Shown here piece after piece: positions 46,404-55,741 of a stretch of DNA of 64,000 nucleotides. The first letter of the stretch is position 1; each line of letters starts with the position of its first letter. Both the position numbers and the translations under genes were made by a program. The notes beneath the pieces were generated by a model that was given only the letters and a program-made list of their open reading frames with translations, was not told where the DNA came from and made no database searches. Source of the DNA: Strigamia acuminata (taxonomy: Eukaryota > Arthropoda > Chilopoda > Geophilomorpha > Linotaeniidae); NCBI GenBank assembly GCA_949358305.1, contig OX442317.1, forward strand, positions 15,008,491 through 15,072,490, in the 5' to 3' direction.

Positions 46404-49079
46404 CTATGTAATTCTTTGACGTAATAGGTTTGAAATCCATTCAGGTATTCTTTTACCAACAGCGACCAAGCTTAACTTGACCAGTGTATTTATCATCTGT
46501 TTCTGTTTCAGTGGATCTTTTGAATAGAAACCATAGTCTTGATGAGTGAAAGAAAATTTCTGATTTTTGCCTACAAACGACTTCATCTTTGTGCAAGGCG
46601 ATCTATATCGATACTTAGGACGACATGCATCTGCTTCCTTTACCAATTCGATTTCTGCGCCAACATTTCGATCTTGTTTGATAATAGTTTGACTCAAAAC
46701 GTCTCTTGTATTTCTGAATAGTAAAGGTTTTTTGTCTATTTTCAGCAACTCGAGAAGCTTTTCCTTTTTTCCCAAGAACATTGGGCCTTTAATCGATTGA
46801 ATTTCCTCTAGATTACTTCGAATCGAGCCCCAGAAATTTAAAAAGTCCGGGTGGGATAACCTTACACTCCAATTCCGAGTCCAACTCTTCTCCACACGGT
46901 AACGAGGAATATTTTCCCGGCCGAAAGAACCAAGTAGCCAGCTCTTGACTGCATTTCCAGATCCTTCCTTTCGAGAAAGCATGGTCTTTGATGATTTGGG
47001 AAGGTTTGAGTTGACTGTGCAGAAACAACTTAACTTTTCATCTGAAATTTGACTCAACTTCTTGCGATGGACGACTTCCGATGCTTGAGTTGCGATTAGG
47101 ACCGGATTTTTTGATTTGTTCCGGATAATTTGGCCTTGTTCTACCGAGAGACACGATACAGCTGCGCTAGTATCCGAATATTCATCCAAATCGTGGTTTG
47201 TGTTTCCAATCGAACCATTGGCAATCCAACCAAATATCGTGCGAGACAAACCAAATGTTTTGCTAATTCGTTTTCTTCCACAGAGAGCAACTTTCCAAAA
47301 GTTGTCACCTCCTATTAGGAAGTCAATTTCATCCGTGACTGACAGATGCGGTTCAGCTAATTCCAATCCAAACGCCAATATTTTCTTGATAGTTTCGGCG
47401 TTTGTCAGTCCACTGACTGTGGGCAACGCTTTAGCTTTTAACGCATCAAATGTAAGCTTTTGATTTCCGTGACGTGACTGTAGCTCTACTGGAATTACGT
47501 CGTAATTAGCGGGAACCGCATGTTCATCATCCAATCGCTTCATCATGTATGCTACGGATCCCTTCTTTGTCATCCGAAGGCATTCGACCAATTTGGTAGA
47601 TACGTACGACCGGTGACTCCCGGGGTCAAGAAGACCTCGGACGATAACTGGCTCCTTGTTTTTTCGGATTAATTGAGCTGAAAATACCATCAACTGAATA
47701 CTCGATGCAACTGCTAAAGATACATTTGCAGAGACACTGGATTGGGTGGGAATTTCTTCTTTCTTTTCAGCAGGTTTCTCTTCACCTTTGGAGCAGATTA
47801 TCGTGTGATGTCGACCCCCACATTTCCTGCAACTGAAGCTTACCAAGCAGTCTTTCGCCGAATGATTTCTGCGGAGGCAATTAAAGCATAAGCGCTTTTG
47901 TTTAGCGATTTCTGTTCGTTCCGCAACAGTAAGAGAAGCGTCGCATTTCGCATTATAATGTGATCCGTCACAAAAAACGCAGACGATTTTTCCCGACCCC
48001 ATTGGACCGGATGGTTTAGGTTTGTCCTTCCCTGACTGTGAGGTGAAACAGGTTGACATGGTGCCTTTTCGCGCAAAATCCGACTCTTTCGGTGACTTTT
48101 CTGATTTTTCTTGTTTTTTCTTAGATGCTTTTGCTTTCAGAACCGTTTCTTCAGCGAGCTCAGCAATCCGCAGTTCTTCCGCAACAAAGTCCACAAACTT
48201 TAGTACGTTGTCCATGCGACCCTGGTTGGTGCGGTGGTAACGTTTCGCTATGTCAGGTGGAAACTTTTCCAGAAGGTCAGGCACGAGGAAAAGACCAGCT
48301 GTTCGGATAGGTACATGTAGTTTATCGAGCATTTTTAATGAGGATGAAATCGATGTCAACAATTGCTTGACCGGCAGGACTGGATACATCTCGTGTACCG
48401 CCTTGAGTTCGCGTATCGACTTTACCAACGCATTCTTCTGATTAATTTCAGATCCATAACGACTTCTTAGCTCTGCCAATGCAAGAGAGTAAGAGTCTTT
48501 AGTTAGTGGAAAAGATCCAACGACCTTTTCCGCATCTCCGGTACAGGTTGACTTCAAGTATTGTAGTTTCTCGATGTCCGACAATTCATCGTTCTTGTCG
48601 ACAGCAGCATCGAACATGTCTATATATGACTGGAACTTCAGTGGGCTTCCATCATATTTGGTGATCTCAATCTTGGGTAGGCGTAAGTTATGCTTCTTTG
48701 ACGACACCGATGTGAATCCGGTGTTGAACGTCTGTGAAGCAATGGCACTAGCTCCCAAGGAGGTTGAACTGGTCCGGGCGACTTCCACTCGCTTCTTCAA
48801 GTGGTTGACCTTCGATCCAATCTTGTCCAAACGAACGATGAAATCCAGATATTTCTCTTTTGCCAGGTGCGGTTGGAGAACGGTGAGATCATCTATCAAT
48901 GTAGCATGTTGCTCCTGAATTGATTGGGAAATGGCATCCAACTCCCCAAAATCCTGCATGTTTGTTGACGTTCCCAACAAGTCTTCTATGTTCCCTATCT
49001 TCGATTTCCATAAGATTTCCCATTCTTCTATCTGATCTGCGGACGGCGGCGCGACTGGAGTGGTTACTGGAAGTGACAT
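46404..49079 (-). CDS. gag: E4 Gag-protease polyprotein (891 aa), BEL/Pao family, lacking RT and integrase
   Basis: Same length and domain order as the E3 protein: coiled-coil-like N-terminus, DUF1759-type Gag core (about 135-310), zinc knuckles from C367, C398 and C417, protease segment LLDPGSHRS with D485, and the same 265-residue unrecognised tail. Differences from E3 that I can see are Arg to Lys near residue 74, Thr to Met at 250, Pro to Leu near 579, Ser to Leu near 689 and Arg to Cys near 806. No stop or frameshift has accumulated in either copy. The stop codon lies just before the pyrimidine tract and LTR. The protein could act in cis for packaging, but replication would need pol from elsewhere. 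Confidence 0.93.
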   Translation of the reverse strand: MSLPVTTPVAPPSADQIEEWEILWKSKIGNIEDLLGTSTNMQDFGELDAISQSIQEQHATLIDDLTVLQPHLAKEKYLDFIVRLDKIGSKVNHLKKRVEVARTSSTSLGASAIASQTFNTGFTSVSSKKHNLRLPKIEITKYDGSPLKFQSYIDMFDAAVDKNDELSDIEKLQYLKSTCTGDAEKVVGSFPLTKDSYSLALAELRSRYGSEINQKNALVKSIRELKAVHEMYPVLPVKQLLTSISSSLKMLDKLHVPIRTAGLFLVPDLLEKFPPDIAKRYHRTNQGRMDNVLKFVDFVAEELRIAELAEETVLKAKASKKKQEKSEKSPKESDFARKGTMSTCFTSQSGKDKPKPSGPMGSGKIVCVFCDGSHYNAKCDASLTVAERTEIAKQKRLCFNCLRRNHSAKDCLVSFSCRKCGGRHHTIICSKGEEKPAEKKEEIPTQSSVSANVSLAVASSIQLMVFSAQLIRKNKEPVIVRGLLDPGSHRSYVSTKLVECLRMTKKGSVAYMMKRLDDEHAVPANYDVIPVELQSRHGNQKLTFDALKAKALPTVSGLTNAETIKKILAFGLELAEPHLSVTDEIDFLIGGDNFWKVALCGRKRISKTFGLSRTIFGWIANGSIGNTNHDLDEYSDTSAAVSCLSVEQGQIIRNKSKNPVLIATQASEVVHRKKLSQISDEKLSCFCTVNSNLPKSSKTMLSRKEGSGNAVKSWLLGSFGRENIPRYRVEKSWTRNWSVRLSHPDFLNFWGSIRSNLEEIQSIKGPMFLGKKEKLLELLKIDKKPLLFRNTRDVLSQTIIKQDRNVGAEIELVKEADACRPKYRYRSPCTKMKSFVGKNQKFSFTHQDYGFYSKDPLKQKQMINTLVKLSLVAVGKRIPEWISNLLRQRIT

Positions 49080-50121
49080 TTTTCAGATAAGTAAACTTTG
49101 ACAACAGGAATTGATTCTTTGTGTAAAAATAAAATCTTCTTTTCCAGTTGGATCCCAACCCAACGGACAACACACTAAGGGCAAAGCAGAGACACCAACA
49201 AACAAAAAGGACGGATTTGACTTACACACTCGAATTTCGACCTCGAAATCCCACGTTCAAGGATCGATGCGACAGCGCTTAATTTATGTGAGCTAACTAT
49301 TGATTTTGGAGATGACAAAGACCCCCAAAACCCTCGAGTCACAATAAATTTCGATACGCTTATCTGTACGGAATTGCACTCTGGCGTATTTAAGCGACAA
49401 TTGCTCTCTGCCTAATGCAGTAATGGCGAGCGAACTTGAGTATTTGCCCAGATTCAATTGTAGATTTAACAACCAAATTGCAAACAAAACACTCCTAACT
49501 GAATTATTCTCGAAAATCTTTTCTTATTAGACCAAAACTGATCACTTGAATAAGACTTTGCTAAATAAACGATTTGTTTTCCCCCAAAGACCTGACTGAA
49601 TGCTGGACATATACTTAAGAAGATTATATTTAATTTATTTGAGACAAAATTATAAATATAAATCTTTGTTTCAGATGGACATCGCATTGCGTTGTGTGAT
49701 GATTGACGACTAGTTGACAGCCAGGAACGTCCGCGACCAGTGGTGCGCTGCGGCTTGAACTCCACACTGAGGACGTTGTCCACTTGAAGGAGATCCACTG
49801 TCACGACGACACAAAACGGGAAAAGGACGATTTGCTCCAAACAGGCGAATTCACTGCACGACTCACTGTCACTTGGCACAAACTCAAGTGCGCACTTGAA
49901 GACAGACGGCGCTAAGCAGCTGGACACACCTGATGCACTTGAAACACACCTTTTGGCACTTTCACAAGATACGTGACCGCAACTGACCGGAAATACAGGC
50001 GTACAACGGCGCACGGACGACACGCATACAAAAAGCACTGGTGCTTGACACTTGAAATGAGAGCAAATCATAAATCACACAATAAACCTGGCACAGACTC
50101 GAATTCGCGATGACACGAAGT
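49080..50121 (-). other. E4 leader between primer site and gag
   Basis: About 1.04 kb, collinear with the E3 leader, with small differences near 49310-49400. It carries the same 201-codon frame (49466-50071) with a few substitutions. No known domain is seen, so it is treated as leader. Confidence 0.6.
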
Positions 50122-50140
50122 ATCCTGGTCACTGGGACCA
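50122..50140 (-). other. E4 primer-binding site, tRNA-His-like
   Basis: Identical to the E3 site (TGGTCCCAGTGACCAGGAT), 4 nt from the 5' LTR. Confidence 0.6.
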
Positions 50141-50144
50141 AAAA

Positions 50145-51607
50145 TGTTGCAACTGGCCTGGGCTGGGCCAATTAAGAAACAAAGGACCTTCTTTTTGACC
50201 GCTGATTTTGTATAGTGGCTTTGAAGATTCAATGTCCATCTGTCAGGCATCCAGAACAGCAGGTACTTTGGAGGAAACAAGGTGTTTTTACTCCTCACTC
50301 ATTCTGCTAATAAAATCCACGGGAGTAAAAATAAACATCGTTTAATATCATTGAAAACATGAATAACACAGATACAATGCAGCGCAAGAGCAGAAACAAA
50401 GCAGTTACACTTAAAACAATAAACTATAACAAGTGCAATCACATAAGCATTGTATAAGGACATATGCACTTGAAAGTAAGGAAGCCTTAGGTCCCTAAAA
50501 AAGGGAGGAAATAAACCATCTGATACAAATAGACTACCGTACAGGGCATCAAGTACATTTGCTTAAGCCTAACAACTGAAAACCTACATTAAATGTAATA
50601 AATCAGTTTTACAATCAATCTTTAGATGCTATATTCAAGAACCCATTAGAAATGCATTAAATCCTAGTAAATATTCATGAAACACAAGAAAAAGAATAAA
50701 TATAGAGGTTTTCTACCAATCAAATTGCAGCTCTACAGTGAGTGCAGTATTTACATCAGAAAGCATTATCATCATGCAATAAAACTTAAGACTATTACAT
50801 TGCTAAATACACAAATGCCCAATTACTCACAAATACCTCATAAAACCCACAAAAAGGTAATTTTAAATACATCTTTACAGAGACACTTAAGCCACGCCCA
50901 CAGCAATGGCGGACAAGGAGAGAGAGATTGCTCATATGAGCACAAAAGCAATCCAATTAACCTTCCAGGACAAGTGAGAGGCATTTTAAGGTAACAAATT
51001 AATTAATAGGCATACAAACAACTAATATAGGTGGTTTTTAATCCGTGACAGGACCTGGAACATTTCTACCAGCTGTCCAGAGGCGGACACGCATGGGAGG
51101 CAATCATTTGCACGCATTTTGGACGTTTTCACACCTGAAACGAGCGGTGTTGAACTCACATGCGCACAATAGACACACAGGACATTAAACAAGGTAGGAA
51201 AATTGCTAATAAACTGATAAAATGCACTGAATGCATTTAAACATTAATAATAACAGTTAGATCTCTTCCAGTCCACATTTGAATTGAGCGAGATGCATCC
51301 AGCTTGTCGGACTGCTTACACTAATGAACTGGAAATAGATAACACTCAAGAAACAGGTAAAATTTGCACAAAACGTTAATAAGTGACAACAAAAACTTAC
51401 AAAGCAATATTTTGACATTTCAGATAATTAATTCACATGGCAAACGCTTTTATACGGGGAAATATTCAGATAATTGACAAATTCGAACTCAAACACACAA
51501 GAATATTATTAAAAACGTTTTGTCTGTATTTCCAGGAAATTGCCACATGTATAGATTTTCTTCCTAGCCGGTAAACGTTTTGACAACTCCATTTGTTGCT
51601 AGCAACA
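50145..51607 (-). repeat. E4 5' LTR (right copy)
   Basis: 1463 bp, matching 44908-46370. The TATA box is at 51447-51454 and the GCCAT motif at 50906-50911. The right edge is followed directly by the TTTG duplication. Confidence 0.96.
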
Positions 51608-53411
51608 TTTGTGCTAAGTCAACTGTGACGTCAAATGAGATCAAAAGTTTATTCTTTCAAATTATTGCTTGGATGTTGCTAAAACTTACATTGAAGCTTT
51701 CTACTAAGGTTTAAACACTATTTCAGAACATTCAGAAACATTGGTCTTGTGATGTTTGTGCTAAGTCAACTGTGATGTCAAATGGGATCAAAAGTTTATT
51801 CTTCCAAATCATTGCTTGGATGTTGCTAAAACTTACATTGAAGCCTTCTACTAAGGTTTAAACACTATTTCAGAACATTCAGAGACATTGGTCTTGTGAT
51901 GTTTGTGCTAAGTCAACTGTGATGTCAAATGAGATCAAAAGTTTATTCTTTCAAATCATTGCTTGGATGTTGCTAAAACTTACATTAAAGCTTTCTACTA
52001 AGGTTTAAACACTATTTCAGAACATTTAGAGACATTGGTCTTGTGATGTTTGTGCTAAGTCAACTGTGATGAGATCAAAAGTCTATTCTCCAAAATCATT
52101 GCTTGGATGTTGCTAAAACTTACATTGAAGCCTTCTACTAAGGTTTAAACACTATTTCAGAACATTCAGACACATTGGTCTTGTGGTGTTTGTGCTAAGT
52201 CAACTGTGACGTCAAATAAGATCAAAAGTTTATTCTTTCAAATCATTGCTTGGATGTTGCTAAAACTTACATTAAAGCTTTCTACTAAGGTTTAAACACT
52301 ATTTCAGAACATTCAGAGACATTGGTCTTGTGATGTTTGTGCTAAGTCAACTGTGATGAGATCAAAAGTCTATTCTCCCAAATCATTGCTTGGATGTTGC
52401 TAAAACTTACATTGAAGCCTTCTACTAAGGTTTAAACACTATTTCAGAACATTCAGAGACATTGGTCTTGTGATGTTTGTGCTAAGTCAACTGTGATGAG
52501 ATCAAAAGTCTATTCTCCCAAATCATTGCTTGGATGTTGCTAAAACTTACATTGAAGCCTTCTACTAAGGTTTAAACACTATTTCAGAACATTCAGAGAC
52601 ATTGGTTTGTGGTGTTTGTGCTAAGTCAACTGTGATGTCAAATGAGATCAAAAATTTATTCTTTCAAATTATTGCTTGGATGTTGCTAACACTTACATTG
52701 AAGCCTTCTACTAAGGTTTAAACACTATTTCAGAACATTCAGAGACATTGGTCTTGTGATGTTTGTGCTAAGTCAACTGTGATGTCAAATGAGATCAAAA
52801 GTTTATTCTTTCAAATCATTGCTTGGATGTTGCTAAAACTTACATTAAAGCCTTCTACTAAGGTTTAAACACTATTTCAGAACATTCAGAGACATTGGTC
52901 TTGTGATGTTTGTGCTAAGTCAACTGTGATGAGATCAAAAGTCTATTCTCCAAAATCATTGCTTGGATGTTGCTAAAACTTACATTGAAGCCTTCTACTA
53001 AGGTTTAAACACTATTTCAGAACATTCAGAGACATTGGTTTGTGGTGTTTGTGCTAAGTCAACTGTGATGTCAAATGAGATCAAAAGTTTATTCTTTCAA
53101 ATTATTGCTTGGATGTTGCTAAAACTTACATTGAAGCCTTCTACTAAGGTTTAAACACTATTTCTGAACATTCAGAGACATTGGTCTTGTGGTGTTTGTG
53201 CTAAGTCAACTGTGATGTCAAATGAGATCAAAAGTTTATTCTTTCAAATTATTGCTTGGATGTTGCTAAAACTTACATTGAAGCCTTCTACTAAGGTTTA
53301 AACACTATTTCAGAACATTCAGAGACATTGGTTTGTGGTGTTTGTGCTAAGTCAACTGTGATGTCAAATGAGATCAAAAGTTTATTCTTTCAAATTATTG
53401 CTTGGATGTTG
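51608..53411 (+). repeat. Satellite array, block 5, ending at the assembly gap
   Basis: About 12.5 monomers in the same orientation as blocks 1-4. The block begins with the right TTTG duplication of E4 and is cut by the N run in the middle of a monomer (GGATGTTG). Its monomer series from about 52070 closely repeats the start of block 4 (from 39773), including the rare GACGTCAAATAAG variant at about 39920 and 52210. Confidence 0.97.
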
Positions 53412-53611
53412 NNNNNNNNNNNNNNNNNNNNNNNNNNNNNNNNNNNNNNNNNNNNNNNNNNNNNNNNNNNNNNNNNNNNNNNNNNNNNNNNNNNNNNNNN
53501 NNNNNNNNNNNNNNNNNNNNNNNNNNNNNNNNNNNNNNNNNNNNNNNNNNNNNNNNNNNNNNNNNNNNNNNNNNNNNNNNNNNNNNNNNNNNNNNNNNNN
53601 NNNNNNNNNNN
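53412..53611. other. Assembly gap, 200 N
   Basis: Exactly 200 N, which suggests a placeholder rather than a measured size. By comparison with the right LTR of E5, at least 389 bp of left LTR plus the left target duplication must be missing here. The satellite on the two sides of E5 also has opposite orientation, so more than the LTR may be hidden. Confidence 0.95.
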
Positions 53612-54303
53612 ACTTTTCAAATCACTTGGAATTTTATTAGGCATTCGTTTAGACTAATTCAAGCATGCTCTTTCTATCTAGATGCATCAAAACTGCTTTG
53701 GAAATTCCGTTTGATTGGTTTGAACGTTCGTTTCCGTCTGCCATAGAAGCGCAGCCGGGAATGTTCGTTTGGCCGATAAATTCGTATTTATTCAATCTGT
53801 GTATTTTATTCCGATGTTTTGTGAAGAGAATTGATAATTATTCTTGTAATTTAATCGATACTTTATTGATTATTTACATTTAGTGTTTTTACATTCATTT
53901 TACGTGTTGTTTTGCCGCCGATGTTATGTTCGCCGGACGCCATGTTTGTCCCAAGCGACGATTACACAATGTAACCGTTATTTTTGTATTTTATATCACA
54001 TAATTTGCATTTACTATTACATTGCGTTATTATTCAGTATGTATTCTTTGATAATTTTGTGCTTTTGTACCGATCGAAATTCAAATGTGATCGTTATGTC
54101 ATTTTCGAAGCCTGTGATTGGCTATTTTCAATCCTTTCATTCCGAGATCGGTTTATTGCAAATATCTCATTGTTTAACGTGTTTTTGGACATTGTTGTGA
54201 TTAGCTTTTTTGTTCACCGCATTCTTGTGGTCATTTCAATGTAATTCAATGTATTTTTAGTGCATTTTTAAGCAAATGCCAACTTTGCCGTAATCTTGTT
54301 TCC

Positions 54304-54323
54304 TCCGTTACCATGGTAACGGA
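54304..54323. promoter_or_regulatory. Palindromic X-box (RFX-type) in E5 5' LTR
   Basis: A perfect 20-bp palindrome, TCCGTTACCATGGTAACGGA. Its core GTTACCATGGTAAC fits the RFX-family X-box consensus (two inverted GTTnCC half-sites, 2-bp spacing). The right LTR repeats it at 62124-62143. A TGCGCATGTGCG near 54374-54385 resembles an NRF-1 site with one mismatch. Binding is inferred from the motif. Confidence 0.5.
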
Positions 54324-54448
54324 ATCTTTCGTGTATCTGTATTTCGCCGCTATCGGCCTGGCGCGTGCCATATTCGGTACTGCGCATGTGCGGTTCTCTA
54401 AGAACCAATCTAATTGCTGTAATTTCTTCAGTTATTAACCAACCTTTG

Positions 54449-54454
54449 AATAAA
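54449..54454 (+). terminator. Poly(A) signal in E5 LTR
   Basis: AATAAA followed by TGTGTTGTGTTTTATT, a GU-rich downstream element. The functional copy for genomic RNA is the one in the 3' LTR (62269-62274), implying an R end near 62290 and a U5 of about 275 bp. Confidence 0.55.
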
Positions 54455-54760
54455 TGTGTTGTGTTTTATTAGCTCTTGTTTTAGGCTTATTTTCAAACAC
54501 ATTCAATGTGTAGTGAGTAGTTTAAAAATTCTCAGGCCAACTTATGTTTCCGCCACCTATTGGATACTTGGTGCAGGTGTTCTCCACATTGTTCCAGCGG
54601 TTCAACAATGCCATTTGTTGCGGATTTATTGCTTTCCAGTGCGATTTTCGTACTAACCACGCCATACGACCTTGGGCGAGCTCAAGTGTCTTGAATTTGG
54701 ATACGCATCGCCATTCCTTTCTGTCTGTCTTGTTGACCTGCAACACAGATACGAAGCTTT

Positions 54761-54779
54761 TGGTAGCCGTGACCAGGAT
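54761..54779 (+). other. E5 primer-binding site, tRNA-His-like
   Basis: TGGTAGCCGTGACCAGGAT, 15 nt after the LTR end. Compared with the E2 site it has one inserted A after TGGT. The following TTC continues the T-loop match. The spacing from the LTR is larger than in E2 (1 nt) or E3/E4 (4 nt). Confidence 0.65.
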
Positions 54780-55315
54780 TCCGTCTGCAATTCGTGAGTT
54801 TTTCCAGTGCATCATCAATACGTTTGAAAAAGTGTTTGGTGCGACGGAGGAACAATTCGTTCGTGTTTCGTCACCCATGTCAAGAGTCAACGTTCAACGT
54901 GACAGAAGTTACGACGGGGACTGCTTTGGCGGCGAAAACGAACAAAAGTGTGCATGCAGTTGGAGTTCAAGGTCACAACACTGGATAACACAACGCGTCG
55001 TGTTGGAAAGCGGATTCGCCCCTGGAATAATTGCATTTTACAGTGTTTTGCCTTATGAAATTGAAATTTTGGAGATTTTGGTTATTAAGGGGAACAGTAT
55101 CAAGTGTCTTTATGGGATTTTGGTAGTTTCATTTGTTGGTTTTCGGGAAAATTTCGATAAAGTGTCTATTTTACAACTTTTGAAGTGTTTTTTCATTGCA
55201 TGCTTAGTTCTCCACTATAACCGCCATAAGCGGGGGAGATTAGATTTATTTCGAGTAGAACTGACTAGTTTCAAGTTGAATGAGCTGTCAGTAGAGTCAA
55301 AATTTAATGTTAGGA

Positions 55316-55411
55316 GTTATTGGCGTGTTTTGTTGCAAAACGAACCGTCAATTGTTTTCAAAAGAGTTTATTGGCGTGCTTTGTTGCAAAACGAACCGTC
55401 AATTATTTTCA
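55316..55411. repeat. 51-bp tandem duplication in E5 leader
   Basis: Two copies of ATTGGCGTG(T/C)TTTGTTGC followed by AAAACGAACCGTCAATT start at 55319 and 55370. They differ at few positions. 51 is a multiple of three, so the duplication preserves the long leader frame. Confidence 0.92.
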
Positions 55412-55528
55412 AACTGTGCAGGGTAATTGTGTCACGTTTTATTTACGTACGCATTACCGCTCAAATTTTTGGTCATCCTCGATTGGTCAAACATTTGATA
55501 TTCTAAAATTCTCACGTGTCACCAAGGA

Positions 55529-55667
55529 CCGTGAAAATTGAGTGCTTTTTGGGGGATAAAATAAAAACGTTTATTCTCTTTAAAGTTAAAACAAAAACCG
55601 TGAAAATTGAGAAATTTTTGGGGGATAAAATTACAAGGTTTATTCTCTTAAAAATTAAAACAAAGTT
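55529..55667. repeat. 69-bp tandem duplication in E5 leader
   Basis: Two copies beginning CCGTGAAAATTGAG and containing TTTTTGGGGGATAAAAT, then TTTATTCTC, start at 55529 and 55598. They lie between the 51-bp repeat and the gag start. They may contribute to RNA structure or packaging, but this is not shown. Confidence 0.92.
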
Positions 55668-55741
55668 GAATTGTCATGCCCGTTTTTATCTGTTCTTTCC
55701 AAATTTCACAGCCGAATTTTTTGTGAGAGAGGACAGAGAAA

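Larger units (their letters stand above)
44908..51607 (-). mobile_element. E4: second copy of the E3 family, 6700 bp
   Basis: Same organisation as E3: 1463-bp LTRs (3 bp longer because of CTAATAAAATCC in place of TTAAAATCC), the same primer-site sequence, and an 891-codon gag-protease ORF without RT or integrase. Its own two LTRs match each other, including changes not in E3 (for example GGTGTTTTTAC for GGAGTTTTTAC). E3 and E4 therefore came from two slightly different source copies and are not one segmental duplication. The different target duplications (ACTG, TTTG) confirm independent insertion. Confidence 0.95.
53612..54745 (+). repeat. E5 5' LTR (left copy), partial
   Basis: 1134 bp visible, matching 61432-62565. 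The first 389 bp are in the gap. It ends GACCTGCAACA. It contains the CGCCATGTTT motif at 53938-53947, an X-box palindrome at 54304-54323 and an AATAAA at 54449-54454 followed by GT-rich sequence. Confidence 0.95.
54780..55741 (+). other. E5 leader before gag-pol
   Basis: About 960 bp. A frame of 320 codons (54544-55506) begins in the LTR, crosses the primer site and has no known domain. I treat it as fortuitous, although its length is notable. The 3' half of the leader is built of two short tandem duplications and is U-rich on the sense strand. Confidence 0.6.

Noticed and set aside
53328-53746. ORFs reading through the N run
   Set aside because: Artefacts of unknown bases counted as open frame.
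54544-55506. Plus-strand ORF of 320 codons spanning the E5 LTR and leader
   Set aside because: It starts in the LTR, crosses the primer-binding site, contains no recognisable domain and includes a repeat created by the 51-bp duplication. It is probably a chance open frame.
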